Shown here: in pieces, positions 31,951-45,101 of the stretch
Layout: every line of letters starts with the position of its first letter
Numbering within the stretch: position 1 is the first letter of the stretch
Assembly (NCBI GenBank): GCA_009829735.1
Contig: CM020620.1
Span: 17,442,354 to 17,506,353 of the forward strand
Direction: 5' to 3'
From: Pyropia yezoensis
Taxonomy: Eukaryota; Rhodophyta; Bangiophyceae; Bangiales; Bangiaceae
DNA length: 64,000 nucleotides
The notes under the pieces: model-generated
Seen by the model: the letters and a program-made list of their open reading frames with translations, nothing else
What the model was told of the DNA's origin: nothing
The model's database searches: none
Program-made: the position numbers and the translations under genes

Positions 31951-34900
31951 ATGAAATCAGACAAGGGCCCTGCTCAGGATGCCCGAGCTACACCGGATAT
32001 CGGTGTAGGCCACGTACTGTTGACCTTGGAGAACTTCAAGGTATCAGCCACACTGGGGGTTGACCCCCAGTCGACCCGATCGTATTACCCTGTACTGGAT
32101 ACAGGGGCTGCACTTAACCTGATCCGGAAGGATACACTCCCGGACAAGTGGCTACCGCGTGTCAGAGTCACTTTGGGACCCACGATCAAGGATGCGAATT
32201 GTCGTCTCATTCGTACGACCGCAGCGATGTCGCTGCAGGTCAACATCGGGGAGCTTACTACGGAAGTTGACTTCCTGGTGTGTGAGACTCCATCTGTGCC
32301 CTGCATACTGGGGTGCACCTTCATCAACGTTCACGTTGATGCAATCCGGCCGGGCCGGAGGACCGTCGAGCTGCAAGAGGCCGACGGGACGAAGAGAGGA
32401 CAGACAGCTATCGTCAGGGACCTGACGATACAAGGGAGCCACGTTAACGTGGCTTAGGTATACGCAAGCGTAGAGCCAAAGACAATCCGGCTGGCCAAGC
32501 GGACTCGCTTTGAGCCGTTATCGGAGACCGTCCTCCCGGTTAACTGTGACCTCCCGCGCATCTGCAAAGTCCAGTCCAACCTACGAACCTACAAGCGCCA
32601 TGGGTTGACCATGGCCAACGGTATCGTAGACCTCCCAGCGGGGGGTTCATCACTGCTTGTGATGGCGAACTATCGCCGTAAGGCAGTCACCCTTCCGAAA
32701 GGAACTATCCTCGGGATTGCCGAGCTTTACGAAGGAGACATCCTTACCTCTGACAAGGAAGGTCAAGTGGGACTACTTGAGGTACTGGCGGTCGCCGAGA
32801 CCACCGAGCTGCAGGAACCCGATGACGGGAAACCTAACCCATCGACAGCTCCGGCGGACATTCCGCCAATGGACCAAGAAGCCTTGAAGGCACTGGCCGA
32901 GGCTGACCTCGAACACCTTCCCCATTCGGTAGCTGAAAGGGCACGACCGATGCTAAGAAAGCATGACGGCATGTGGACCGGCGGGGCGCTGGGTACCATT
33001 GGGGCAACCCAACACCGTATAGACCTAGTACCAGGTGCTCGACCAGCGCGGTCGCAACCGCATCGCGCGGGACCTATGCAACGAGAGATCATTGCTAGAG
33101 AAGTGAAGAGGATGAGCGAAGCTAAGGTGATCCGACCTTCGATGTCGGAGTGGGGCGCCCCAGTCGTTATCGTACCGAAGAAGGATCAAACCCCTCGGTT
33201 CTGCATCGATTATCGACGCCTCAACTTGGTTACCAAGATGGACTCATACCCTTTACCGAGGATGGACGAGTGCATCGACTCGCTGGGGGAGGCCACAGTG
33301 ATTGCCACTATCGACTGCCATGCCGGGTACTGGCACATCCCAGTTGCGGAAGAGGGTATCCCCAAGACGGCGTTCGTCTGTCACAGTGGCGTGTACGAAT
33401 TCCTAAGGATGCCCTTCGAATTGTCCAACGCCCCCGCCACATTCCAGCGGGCCATCGACATTATACTGTCGGGAGTCAAGTGGCGTAACTGCCTGGTGTA
33501 CTTGGACGATGTCATCGTCTTCTCGCGTAGCATGGATGACCATGTGCAACATGTCGACGAGGTACTCACCCTCTTGCGGAACGCCGGGGTAACCCTGCGC
33601 CTCAAGAAGTGTGCCGTCTTTCAGCAGACCGTCGAGTATCTGGGTCACCAGATCACACCAGGTAAACTGGGAGTGCTCGAAGCTAATACCCGGGCACTCC
33701 GGGATGCGCGATACCCGACCACCCAGACACAGCTGAAAAGCTTCCTGGGGATGTGCAACATATACCGACGGTTCGTAAAGGACTTCGCTCGTATAGCCAA
33801 ACCGATAACGGTTTTGACGAGCAGCGCCTTGTCAAAGGTACTCCAACCTCCCTCGCCCAGCGAGGAAGAGGCATTCGAGCTTCTCAAGCAAGCTCTGCTA
33901 GCCCCACCCGTGCTTGCGTTGCCGCATAGACGCGGGACCTTCGTCATCGACGTCGACGCCTGCGATACCCACGTGGGATGCACCCTGTTACAGGGAGAGA
34001 CAATCATCGGTACCGATAATGCTATCCCGGACCTACATCCGGTGGGGTACTTCAGCCGGACACTCCACCCGGCTGAGCGTAACTATAGTGCCACCGAGCG
34101 CGAGTGCCTCGGAGTCATATGGGCAGTGCAACTGCTCCGGCCATACCTGGAAGGTTCCAGGTTCATCGTGAGGTCCGACCACGAACCTTTACGATGGCTT
34201 CTCAACCTTGGTGACAAGAATTCCGACAGCCACGGTCGGCTAGCCCGGTGGAGGCTGAAGATGGCCGAGCACGTCTACCGGACCATATATAAGGCCGGCT
34301 CTACCTATCATCTGGGAGACGCGCTGTCGCCACTCGATACACCGAGCGGGGATACCCGACAGGTGGACGAGGACATCCCGGTTGTAACGGTTTGCATGGT
34401 GGGTAATGCCACCTTAGGTATGGTTGACCATACCATGGCACACCTTGCGTGCCCATTGACCCTGGCGGACTTCCTTGAGGCACAGGCCAATGACGATGAC
34501 TGTAAACGCCATCGTGCTAATCTCCTGGCCGGCACGGCCGGCATCTTCTCCGAGAATGAAGACGGACTCATATACCGGCGGGCACCCGCCGATGGACGGC
34601 ATCAGGTCGTGGTTCCCGTGTCCCTACGACAAGCCGTCATGGGACAAGAACACGAGAACCCCACAGCCGGACACCCGGGGGGTTTGCGCATGTTCGCAGC
34701 AATGCGAAGGTTCTTCTACTGGCCAGCAATGGCCGTCGACGTAATCGACCACGTGCGGGGATGCCACCCGTGTGCACGGAATCGTATGAGTCTACATAGG
34801 CGGGCATCCGCTATGAAACTATTCCCCCCAGATGGGCCCAACGAGCAAGTCACGGGCAGTAGCAATCCCGAACGATACGGCCTACACCATCATGAACGCA

Positions 34901-35842
34901 GTGGTTGACCACTGGATCAGCGCTGACGGAGTAATGAAGCAACTCCTCTCCGATAACGGAGCAAACCTTACGTCAGCACTCTGCACTAAGGTCCTGGGCA
35001 TGTTCGGTATTGAGCCCCGTCGGGCATCCGACTACCACCCACAATCCAACAGGCAGGTGGAGCGGTTTAACCGCACCATCGTGAAGATGCTCCAATGCTA
35101 TGTGGCGGAGCACACAAAGACGTGGGACAGGCTTCTGTCCGTCTTGACCCTGGCATATAATTCCAGGCCCCACCGGAGTACCAGCATTGCCCCACTGGAA
35201 TGGGTCATGCCGATGGGCGTCGGGAACCTGACGCTGCCACCGGGCAGATGCACTCGGTATGACATACCGAAGGGCCGACCAACCGAACGGATTTACTAAG
35301 CTTGGTTGGCCAAGCTATCGTGGATGATACCGAAGCTCAAGGGTGCCCTTGACCGTGCACAACTTCGATACAAGAAGAACTTTGACGCCCGGCTACGGGT
35401 ACGCAACGCAACCCTGGTAACAGGTGACTAGGTCTACATCAGACACCAGAAGTTCCGAGGAAACAAGCTTACGCAACCGGTCAAGGGACCGTACCAGATC
35501 TTACACAGAGATGATCACTCTGTCATCCTGCACTCCGATACGGAGATACAACGCATCAACCTCAATTATGTGACACCTGCTCCGAAGCTGGAGCAGCCTC
35601 AGCCGGTACCGGCTGGGATGCTACATGAAGCTCTTACAGCCCACCGGTCAGATGACCCGGTGGGACCGGATGGGATTCCATACCAAGTAGAGAGCGTGGT
35701 CGGACACACCGACCCAGACCTACCAGGACCTTGGTACGTGAAGGTGATGTGGGTCGGATACGACTCACCCACCTGGGAACAGGCGGCGAATATACCCCGC
35801 CAACTTCTTATGCCTTACATGAGGCGACGACGCCTACTGTAA
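31951..35842 (+). CDS. protease-RT-RNase H-integrase-chromodomain region of gypsy B
   Basis: The protease has PVLDTGAALNLIRKD and PCILGCTFINVH. RT has RFCIDYRRLNLVTKMDSYPL, the catalytic LVYLDDVIVFSR and FLGMCNIYRRFV. RNase H has VIDVDACDTHVGC and TERECLGVIWA. The integrase finger runs from HPGGLRMFAAMRR to CHPCARNRM, and its core includes LLSDNGANLTSAL and YHPQSNRQVERFNRTI. The end (35570-35842) has a chromo-like KVMWVGYDSPTWEQAANIP. It is broken in several places. Confidence 0.88.
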
Positions 35843-36323
35843 CAACCCAACCGACACCGACTTCGGCTGTTGGGGGGTGAGGCTTATACCTACTAAGTAG
35901 GGTGTCACATGGATTCGGCAAGACTTAGGTTCACTAAGTTGGAGCGGACTTAGGCAAACTAAGTAAGTCACTGACTTTTACAAGTTTACTTGAAGGAGAT
36001 TACTAACTCCGATAACTTCAAAGTAACCTGAGGCTTACACCAATGCAAACCTTCATCCATGGGGCAAGTGACGGACCAAGGAAGGTTGACCTTCATGAGT
36101 ATTAACCAACCAGGATGGGTTGGAGCACGCGAGAAAGAACCGAGGCAGGCCACGGCTAAGTCAATCGGGGTACTCCCCAAAGGCAGGCATTGGTATCATG
36201 CAAACGCCCCAGCGGGGGATGAGTTTATACTCACTACTACCCCGCCACCATAAGGGTCACCGGGTCCCTCCCCCTCACAAGCAATAGCACTCCTCAGTGG
36301 GTAGACCCGCTGCCCGAGGGAGG
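35843..36323. other. gap between pol and the antisense frame of gypsy B
   Basis: No gene. It contains short repeats of the kind CTTAGG/CTAAGTA (about 35890-35970). It is where pol and the antisense frame would end tail to tail. Confidence 0.5.
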
Positions 36324-38316
36324 TTACTCACGCGTAAACGCGTACACCTCCATGATCCACCGGTCGGCAATCTCGCGACGGTCAATCGCCCGAGTTACCT
36401 CGGTGCATAGCTGGACGAGGGTGCTGCGGCCAGCCTCCACCTCCTCCAGAGCTCTCTGGAGGCGGTCCAGCACGCCACCGAAGCAACGCGCGGATCCAAC
36501 CAGCGCAGCACCTGGGGGGATATCCCCCCAGCTAACAGAGAGAACCTCCCGCATTGCGCGGGCAACAAGGGCGTCAACACCCTCATACCAGAGACGGGGA
36601 CCCCCATCACACATGACAGGGGCGGAAGGTGACACTGGCGCAGACAGAGGGGCCACAGGAGCGGACACGGCTACCACCGGAGCCGGTGGCGCCTGATATG
36701 AGGCCCGGTAGGACCCCACTGAAGGGGCTCCACCGTAAACCCGGCGGGGCTCCGCCCGACGACGGGACACCTCACGCCCCCCACCCGCAGAGTCCCACTC
36801 TCGGGGACGACGGCCAACCTCCGCCGGGATCGGGTTACCGAACCACGGGGCAAGGATCTGAAGAGGGTCATGGAAAACCATGGGAATACCCAGGTCGGGA
36901 ACAGCCTTGGTGGACGCCCACCCACGGCGATTGGGCTCACCCGGCTGAGTACGCCGGATACGCAACGAGTGACGAGGCAAGGGGGCAGCTCCAGCCTGCG
37001 GGTCCCGGTACGAGGGAAGGGCCAACACCCCAGCCCAGTTCACGGCATCGTGAAAGGCCAGCAGGGCTTCGAACTCCCGGGCCAACCCGGTCTCGGCAGC
37101 TATCATGTCCACGCCCAGCTGCCCGATGTGCCGACGGACACCCGTCGGAAGATGAAACAGGCGCCCCGGCTGACGGACGGACTGCAAGAAGGAGGAAGCC
37201 TGCCCGAGGGTAACCTAAAGGGTGAAGGTCTCCTGCAACGGGTGGACCGGCCGGAAGGCCAGCACACTACCGAAGTAGCGAAGGCAGGAGCCGGTGTCAA
37301 ACCGGAAAGCAGGGGCGGGTTCCCACCCCTCCTGCCACAGAGGCGGGCGCACGGGAGTGTACACCGGCGCGCGACCGTTACCGGTCTGCAACGCACACGT
37401 TATATCGGTGCGGAACGCATCCGCCATGACGCCATGGTTGCGTCGCCAGCTCGACGCCGACTTCAGCCCCGCCATGGGCGGGTACGGAGCCGTCAACGAC
37501 AGATACGGGGACACCCCCGGGTAATAATCAAAGTCGGGATACCGACCGGTATCGCCCACCGTCTCCCCAAGCGCCACAGGCGCCACCGCCGACGCAACCT
37601 CCCGAGCACTAGCCGGGCAGTCAACCTCCCGCGGCAACACGGGGGCAACCAAGTCGCATATCCCGAAGGCGGGGTCGAGGAAGACTTCACCCCGCCCCAG
37701 CCGGGTGCGCCAGAGCTGCGCATGGCGGTCGTCCGGCTGACTCAGGACCCAATGATGTTCCAACCGGACCGCAGTCGGCTGGTTGACCAGCCGCACTTAC
37801 TTCCGCTCCCAACTCGGGTCCAACTTGACACGCCGAGAGGACCCTCCACGGTGACGCGGCTGGTAGAAATCCACCCGCATCCGCCCAGCGGAGTCCATGG
37901 ACTCCTGCACAGTTAGGCCCCGAACCCGAGCCACCAAGTCGGACATCGACATGGCGGGTTGACCCGCCGCCAAGGCGACGCCGCCACTCAGCGGGGCAAC
38001 CCGGGCGGGCCCAGGAAGAATCGGGGGTGCCGGGTGAAGCCCCACCGGCAGATGAGCCGGAGCCGTAGGCGCACGGGGACGAGGAGGAAGAAGAAGGGCG
38101 GGCGCCCGTCCGGAGTAGCTCCCGGAGTCCACCGCCATCGGGGAAGACACGTCTTGACCACCTGTCGCCCGCGGCACCGCGGGCAGAGCATCGCCGCCAC
38201 CCGGGCCCAACGTGGGCATAACGGGGACGGAGGGGGTAGCCCCGTTACCCGCCTCCACGGACACACCACCAACCAAGCGGGCACCCGCACCGTCTTGACC
38301 CGCCGTCCCTGCCGGG
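36324..38316 (-). CDS. antisense frame of gypsy B, middle and C-terminal portion
   Basis: It runs opposite to pol, in a few open segments. The upper part is Pro/Ala/Gly-rich, then AMSMSDLVARVRGLTVQE, then a segment with AVRLEHHWVLSQPDDRHAQL. Further on are FEALLAFHDAVNWAGVLALP and a final helical part with VLDRLQRALEEVEAGRSTLV. The order of segments parallels the antisense frame of family A. No known domain. Its start lies beyond the A2 insert at 47950-48298. It is a fossil in this copy. Confidence 0.65.
38312..38316. repeat. target duplication CCGGG of gypsy A2 (left copy)
   Basis: CCGGG is repeated at 47950-47954 directly after the 3' LTR of A2, fixing the insertion inside the antisense frame of B. 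Confidence 0.88.
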
Positions 38317-38893
38317 TGTAGCATCCCTGGCCCCGACTTGGCGCCGACCCGGGACTACAACCAGAGGGCACCAGGTGCCAGAACACGCCCGCCGTGTGGT
38401 GATGGTTGGCGGCCGTGGCCCGTGCCCGGCACTGGGATGCGGTGGACTACGCTATCCACACGTGAGAGAGGGATTTCTGATGGTTTTTTGCATACTTGTG
38501 AGGGACTTGATTTGAGAGAATTTGAGTGTGAGATTAGTGAGTGGGAATAGAACTAGTAGTGATAGTGGCCCCCGTTCTGACGAGGTTAGACTCGGGTCGG
38601 GGCCACTCGGGGTTATGGGGGGGGGGGGGCTACCTGGCCAACGTGCCGAGGCTCCCCCAGATGCACGTTAAGAGGGACAGCGAGGCGCCCTTGGCCCGCG
38701 CCCTCAGGAAAAAGACAACTGCGCGTTTGCTTTCCTCTTCCCCGTGTGCACTACCGTGCGTATCTGTTTGCTCTGCGAGCAGGCACGTGAGGCAACAGGC
38801 ATACCATTCTCGTAGTTCCCCTTTCTGTGTTACCTGTCCCTTTCCCCCGAGAGATTTTGACACGTGTCTGAGAGGATCGAGTTTTATACCACA
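38317..38893 (+). repeat. 5' LTR of gypsy A2
   Basis: 577 bp, TGTAGC to ACCACA. It contains the hairpin and 13-G run described for A1. Confidence 0.95.
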
Positions 38894-38897
38894 TATT

Positions 38898-38914
38898 TGG
38901 TGGAGCAGCAGGGG
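38898..38914 (+). other. primer-binding site of gypsy A2
   Basis: TGGTGGAGCAGCAGGGG lies four bases after the LTR, identical to A1. Confidence 0.75.
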
Positions 38915-39103
38915 AGTCGGAGTGTTTGAGAAGAGTCATTTGGGAGCAGCGGGTGGGTTGTTCCTGTTCTGTCTTTTTCTGTGGTTCGGGAATTATTTGC
39001 ACCCGTTCACGGGAATCCCATTCCTGGCTCTCCAACCCCTCTCTTGTGGTCTTGCGATCTTTGGACACGCAGGCAACTGGACTGTGGCTGTCAAGAGACC
39101 AAC

Positions 39104-40868
39104 ATGGCTACCCTCCCTGGCACGACGGTGCCCGAAGGGGTAGACCCGGCGTCCCTTGACGCATCCCTGGTCACCGCGGGGGACGGTGGCCATCCCGGCG
39201 TTCTCCGTACGGGTGAAGCAGACCTGGGTGTGACATCCGGTAGCGGACTGGAGTCTACAGGCGGCCAAGCACCTCCTGCTCCCGTTCCTCCGGCTGTTCC
39301 TCCTGTGGGAGCCACCCCGGGGTCAACGGCGTTTGAGTCCGCTCGCAGCAGACGTCTCCCTCCTGTCGGTTCTACTCCTCAACCTCCAGGGATAGGCCCT
39401 GGTGTGTTTACTCCTGGACCCACACATGGCAGCTGGGTGTATACACCTCTTCCTGTGGGCACTAGCAGTGCCAGAGGCACCGCTGTGACTGGTTGCACGG
39501 GTCTCCCTGAGACCTCGACTCCTGGGACCGGCCCAGCTTTTCCCCCCCTTGCATCCTATGGGGCGGGGAGCTCTAAGACCGGTAACCGGAGTAGCCGAAG
39601 GCGTCGGCGTCGTCGCCGTCGCTCTAGCGCCAGCGAGACCAGTTCCTCCAGCTCTGAGGAGGGATACGACTTGGATGCATCTCCCGGTCCCACCCGGCGC
39701 AGGCTAGTCGAGTTTGACTTCCCTGCCCACCAAGTGGGAGATGCCACCCTGAACAAGGTCACGTATTGGGGTAACTACCGGCTGGAGAACCAAGACCAAG
39801 GTTACACCCGGCAGATGGCCAAGAAGATGGCATCCCTGAACCGGCGAATGCAGCCGAGCTTCGGGGGACATCCTAAGTTTTCCGGGAAGAGACCAGCGCT
39901 TATCTTTGCCTTCCTGCGCCGATTTGTCAAGGCATGCAATGACAAAGATGTGCCCGAGGGCAAGGCTCTCTCTCTACCTCCTGGCTAACTTCATGACCGG
40001 AGAAGCGGAACAGCGGTTTGCACAGGTTCTACCAGACTCTGCCGGACACATTGTCGGGCGTACCGTTGGGAGTTATCCGGAAGCGGTCAACTGGCTCCTG
40101 TCCAACTACGCTGACGCGGACTCTCTGCGTAAAGCAGTCGGCAGGCTGAACCGGGCAACCATGGAAAGACAAGAGACTCCAGAGGCGTTCGCCCGTCGTG
40201 TCCGGGAGATGAGCGAGGTTTGTGGCAACGTTTACCCTGAGAACAGGCTCAAGATGATCTTCTCGGAAGGGCTTCCTGAATATCTTCAAGTGGATGCGGA
40301 GAACTACAACCAGGAACATCAAGAACATACCTTCCAGCAGTTGATGGCCTACACCCAGGGCAAGTACCGGCAAGCCAAGGCCCTCCAGGCTCCCATGGTA
40401 TCAACTCCCAAGCCGTTGTCGCGAGTTCGTCCCGGACCCGACAAGTATAAGGGAGGTGATAGCCCTGTACCGGTACTCGCAGTTGGCGAGGCCTCACCCG
40501 TGGGGTCAGGGGGCAAGTGGGGCGGCTTCGTTTCTAAGGAGCAACCTTCCCTGGTCGCCCCGAAGCAGGTCAAGAACCAGCGGTTCCGGTCTTGCTGGCT
40601 GTGCCAGAAGGAGGACCACATGTCCTACCAGTGCCCGACCATTCCCAAGGATCTCCAGGAGAAACTCAAGCGTCAAGTACTGGTGTTTGCGAAGGCGATC
40701 AACTGGGCTGACCGGCGAGCACCCTCCAAGATGGACAAGGCACAGGTACACGCAATCCGAGTGGCAACCTTACAGAGCATCACGGAGGCTCTGGCAAGGG
40801 AAGCTCTTACGGACTTTGACCTGGAGACCGAAACCTCTAAGGACTCCTCCGACCCGGGAAACGAGTAG
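39104..40868 (+). CDS. gag region of gypsy A2
   Basis: It begins MATLPGTTVPEG and is nearly identical to A1 gag: the same Pro/Thr/Gly N-terminus, Arg block, Ser/Glu block, capsid-like core and zinc knuckle CWLCQKEDHMSYQC. The two copies differ at scattered sites. It is broken. Confidence 0.88.
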
Positions 40869-40996
40869 GGCAGGCGCTCTCCCCAAGTGTCTTCCCGAAC
40901 CTCCAACGGCAGGGTACTTCTACCCGTTCTCCCCTTGCGTGCCGGGAGAAAGGACGGCAGTTACCTGCTCAACTGGTAGCCGCCTGGACACCCTGT

Positions 40997-43900
40997 TTGT
41001 TCAAGGGGACCTCGCTCGTCCTGCGTAAGGAAAACCTCAAGATTAATGCTCGTATGCGTGTGGGGGATAGCCTCCCCCAAGCTGTTACGCCGGTGGTTGA
41101 CACGGGAGCCGGACCAAGCGTCATCACTGAGAACCTGTTACCTCCGGGCTGGCGTCGACATGCCTGGAGAGCGCCTACCAAAACCCACATTGTCGACGCA
41201 TCAGGTCAAACCCTACGACCGCTGGGCCGCCTTCCCGTCGCCATCTATGTCAACAATGAACCAATGCTTTTTCCCTTTCTAGTAGTCAAGACCCTATCAG
41301 TCCCCCTTATCCTAGGCTGGGACTTCCAGAAGCAGCATGTCAAGAGCTTCCTCCCCGGAGAAGGGAAGGTGCAGTTCAACCATGGGTTTGTGTCACCGGT
41401 ATTGGAGCATCTGGACGCCAAGGTTCGTGTAGCCAAGAACAAGAGGGAACGCATCCCACCCTCTACCTTGACTCTCTTCAAACCGGTGCTCCCACCTCCT
41501 CGCTCGGAGACCAAGGTTCAAGTAACGACCCGGATTGCAGGTCAATGCCTGATCTATGGACGTCAGGAATTTCTGGCGAAACACCGGTTATACTTGGCCC
41601 ACGGACATCACAAGAAGGTAGAAAGGCACAACCCGTTCTCGGTGCTGATCGTCAACGTGAGCCGGAAGCCAATAACCCTCGCCTAGGGCACCCGAGTTGG
41701 TACAGCAGAGCCTTACCGGGGGTCCGCCCGTGCTATGAGCAAGGAAGACCTCTTGAACCTGCAACAAGGGCTGGCATCCAACTTGACGGCCTTAGACGTA
41801 CCTCCGAAACAAGAGCAGGCTGGCAGCGCTACTCCGAAGCCCGAACAAGTACCACCCGGGATGCCGAAGGTCAAACAAGAAAATGTCCCTCCTGACTTGA
41901 AGGAGGCACTGGAGAAGCTTCTCCAGGAATATCGGCACCTGTGGTCGGGAGAGCTGGGCAAGGTGGACGCCACTCTACACCGGATTCAACTCAAGCAGGA
42001 AGCTAAGCCAGTACACCTGTAACCATACCGGGCTGGACCTCATCGCCGGGATGAGATTGAGAAGCAGGTTAACGAGATGCTCAAGATGGATGTTATCGAG
42101 CCGTCTGATGGCGAGTGGGCCTTCCCGGTGGTAGTCGTCCCGAAAGCTGGCGGTCACTTCCGTTTCTGCGTTGACTACAGGCGCCTGAACGAGATAACCG
42201 TCAAGCATGTATACCCGATACCCCGGATGGATGATTGCATCGACTTTCTTGGTGATGCCACCCTCTTCTCGACGCTGGATTGTAATGCCGGTTACTGGCA
42301 GATCCCTCTGGCTGACGAGGACAAGGACAAGACCACCTTCACGTGCCACCTGGGACTATTCCGGTGCAAGCGTCTCCCTTTTGGTCTCACCAATGCTCCG
42401 GCCACCTTCCAGAGAGCCATCGACATCATCCTGTCGGGGCTAAGGTGGAGAACATGTTTGGTCTACCTGGACGACATTATAGTTTTCTCCAAGACCCCAG
42501 CGGAACACCTGGAGCACCTTCGAGATGTCCTGGCCCTCCTGTCCGAGGCTGGAGTTACCCTCAAGGCCGAGAAGTGCCACCTGTTTGAGACTGAGGTGGA
42601 GTACCTGGGCCACGTGCTGAGTCCGCAGGAGCTCCGAGTCAATGAGAAGAACATCAAGGCCCTCCGGCATGCACGGCAAACTAAAACCCAGACGGAACTC
42701 AAGAGCTTCCTGGGTATGTGCAACGTCTACCGCCGGTTCGTACGGGACTACGCTCTGATTGTCCGGCCATTGACCAAGCTCACCAGCAAGAAGCTTCCCG
42801 CACAACTCCCAGTGTTCGACGAGAAGCAGACCGCGGCCTTCGAAGGGCTCAAGAAGCGCCTGACCACCACTCCAGTACTGGCGTTACCCAAGCGGGAGGG
42901 CCAGTTTGTTCTGGAGACTGATGCCTGTGGCGTCCAGGTGGGGTGCTCACTACTCCAGCAGCAACCTGATGGGCACTTCCTTCCGATAGGCTACTACAGT
43001 CGCGTCCTGACTCCAGCCGAGAAGAATTATTCCACGACGGAGCGCGAGTGCTTGGCGGTCGTGTGGGCTTGCTTCCTGTTACGTCCATATCTTGAAGGAC
43101 AAGAGTTCCTCATCCGGACGGACCACGCCAGCCTAAGGTGGTTGCTATGTATGGACAGCAGCCAAGGAAGGGTCGCCCGGTGGCGCCTACGCCTTTCGGA
43201 GTTCAAGTACAAGGTGTGCACCAGAGCAGGGAGGGAGCACCACTGCGCCGACACCATGTCTTGGCTGGAGACTCCTGCAGCCGACACCGGTCCTATTCCG
43301 GAGGAAATACCATGCTTCATCCTCCCGAATGTTGGACGTGGCTGGCATGCTCCCCTGTATGAGACACCTGAAGCTCATCAACCGGTTACCATTCACCGGA
43401 TGCTGGGGGCACAACTGACGGATCCTCAATGCTTGGAGCTTCGCCACCAAATGGACCTGAACCGGAACAGTCATTTCTCCGAGTCTACAGACGGACTCCT
43501 GGTACGGGTGTCACCCTTCGATGGGGCAACTCAAGTCTACGTACCTCGAAGTCTGCGAGCTGACATCTTACGCCTGGAGCACTCGTCTCCCCAGGCCGGA
43601 CATCCTGGCATCAATCGGATGTATGCTTCAATGCGACGACAATACTGTTGGGAAACCATGGCCAGCGACGTCCATAAGCACCTGGAGGCTTGTGCTTCTT
43701 GTGCAAGGAACCGGTTGTCCCAGAGGAAGAAGACTTCTAAGCTACGCCTATTCCCGGCGGCGGAGCCCTTTGCAAGCTTAAGCATGGACATCCTGGGGCC
43801 CCTACCTGAAACATGTAGCGAAAACATATACCTGCTCATCATTTGTGACCGGTTCTCCAAGTTCACTCGAGCAATCCCGCTGAGGACCATTACGGCTCTG

Positions 43901-44956
43901 GATGTCACGTCAGCCTTCTGCGAGTACTGGATAGCTGCCTACGGCTCTCCAGACTCCGTCTTAACAGACAATGGCCCCCAATTTGCATCCCTGTTCTTCC
44001 AAGGAGTCTGTGACCTGATGGTCATCAAGAACTTGTTCACCACGACGTACCACCCGCAAACGAACGGCCAGGTGGAACGATTCAACCGGACCCTAGTGGA
44101 TATGCTACGGCACTACGTGGAGGAGCACCAAGAAGACTGGGATGAGCTCCTGGCTGTCCTCACTCTAGCCTACAACTCCCGAGTTCACCGGACAACGGGG
44201 GTCGCTCCACTCGACTTTGTCACCCCAAGGCGGCTGACCAACTTCTCCCTGGAAAGCATACCAGACCGTCTCCAGCCTGCATTGAAGTCAGGTCCCAAGG
44301 CCAAGGATGAGTTCCTGGAACAACTGAAGCTCCTGCTCCCCAGAGTCAAGGAGTCATCTCAAAGACCCAGGAGCGATACAAGCGGGACTTTGACAAGGGA
44401 GTCCGGGAAAAGAACAAGGAACTGGGTGGTTGGCGACTGGGTCTTTGTGGACAACCATAGCAAGACCCGGGGGAAGCTGGACTCTAAGACGGATGGACCC
44501 TATGAGATCCTGAATACGGATGGCTGGACCTTCCTTCTAGACGTGGATGGCTCCGCGTACCGGGTAAGCAGCGACAATGTCACCCGAGCTCCACCGCCAA
44601 GCAAACGAGACTTGACCCGGCGCAAGCGGGCCGCAGTACCCTCGCTATCCCAAGAAGAAGGCCGGGAATATGTCTACGTCAAGTTTGTCGACCATGCCTG
44701 GAGAGACGGGCGCTTGTACCTGCGAGTACGCTGGTTCGGTTTTAACCCGGCAGATGATACCTGGGAACCCTCAAACCGATTACCCATCGCGGACGTCTGC
44801 GCCTACACGCGACGGAACGGGATTGAGGGCACTCCGGTGGCCAGAGCCGGCAAGATCCTGGAATCGGACTCGGAGGAGGACCAGGAGGACGGGACCGATC
44901 AAGACCCTCAGGACGAGCCGAGCTCACCCGCGACGGATGCGGAACAAGAGGATTGA
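40997..44956 (+). CDS. protease-RT-RNase H-integrase-chromodomain region of gypsy A2
   Basis: Protease has PVVDTGAGPSVI; RT has RFCVDYRRLNEI and LVYLDDIIVFSK; RNase H has TERECLAVVWACF. The integrase finger has CASCARNRLSQ, and the core includes VLTDNGPQFASL and YHPQTNGQVERFNRT. The chromo-like end has YLRVRWFGFNPADDTWEPSN and is followed by an acidic tail. The frame is open across RT, RNase H, integrase and chromodomain for more than 950 codons, the longest in the window. It is broken only in the earlier part. Confidence 0.93.
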
Positions 44957-45101
44957 GAAGAAGGGAACGGGTATATCAAGGAAAACACGCAATGCAAGCA
45001 TGGAACAATCAAGGAAAACAAGCACCCGCTCGAGCAACCCTACTCTCCGCCTCTTCCCTCCTCCCTTCTTCCAAGACTCTCACCCTCCTTGCCTCCAAGT
45101 A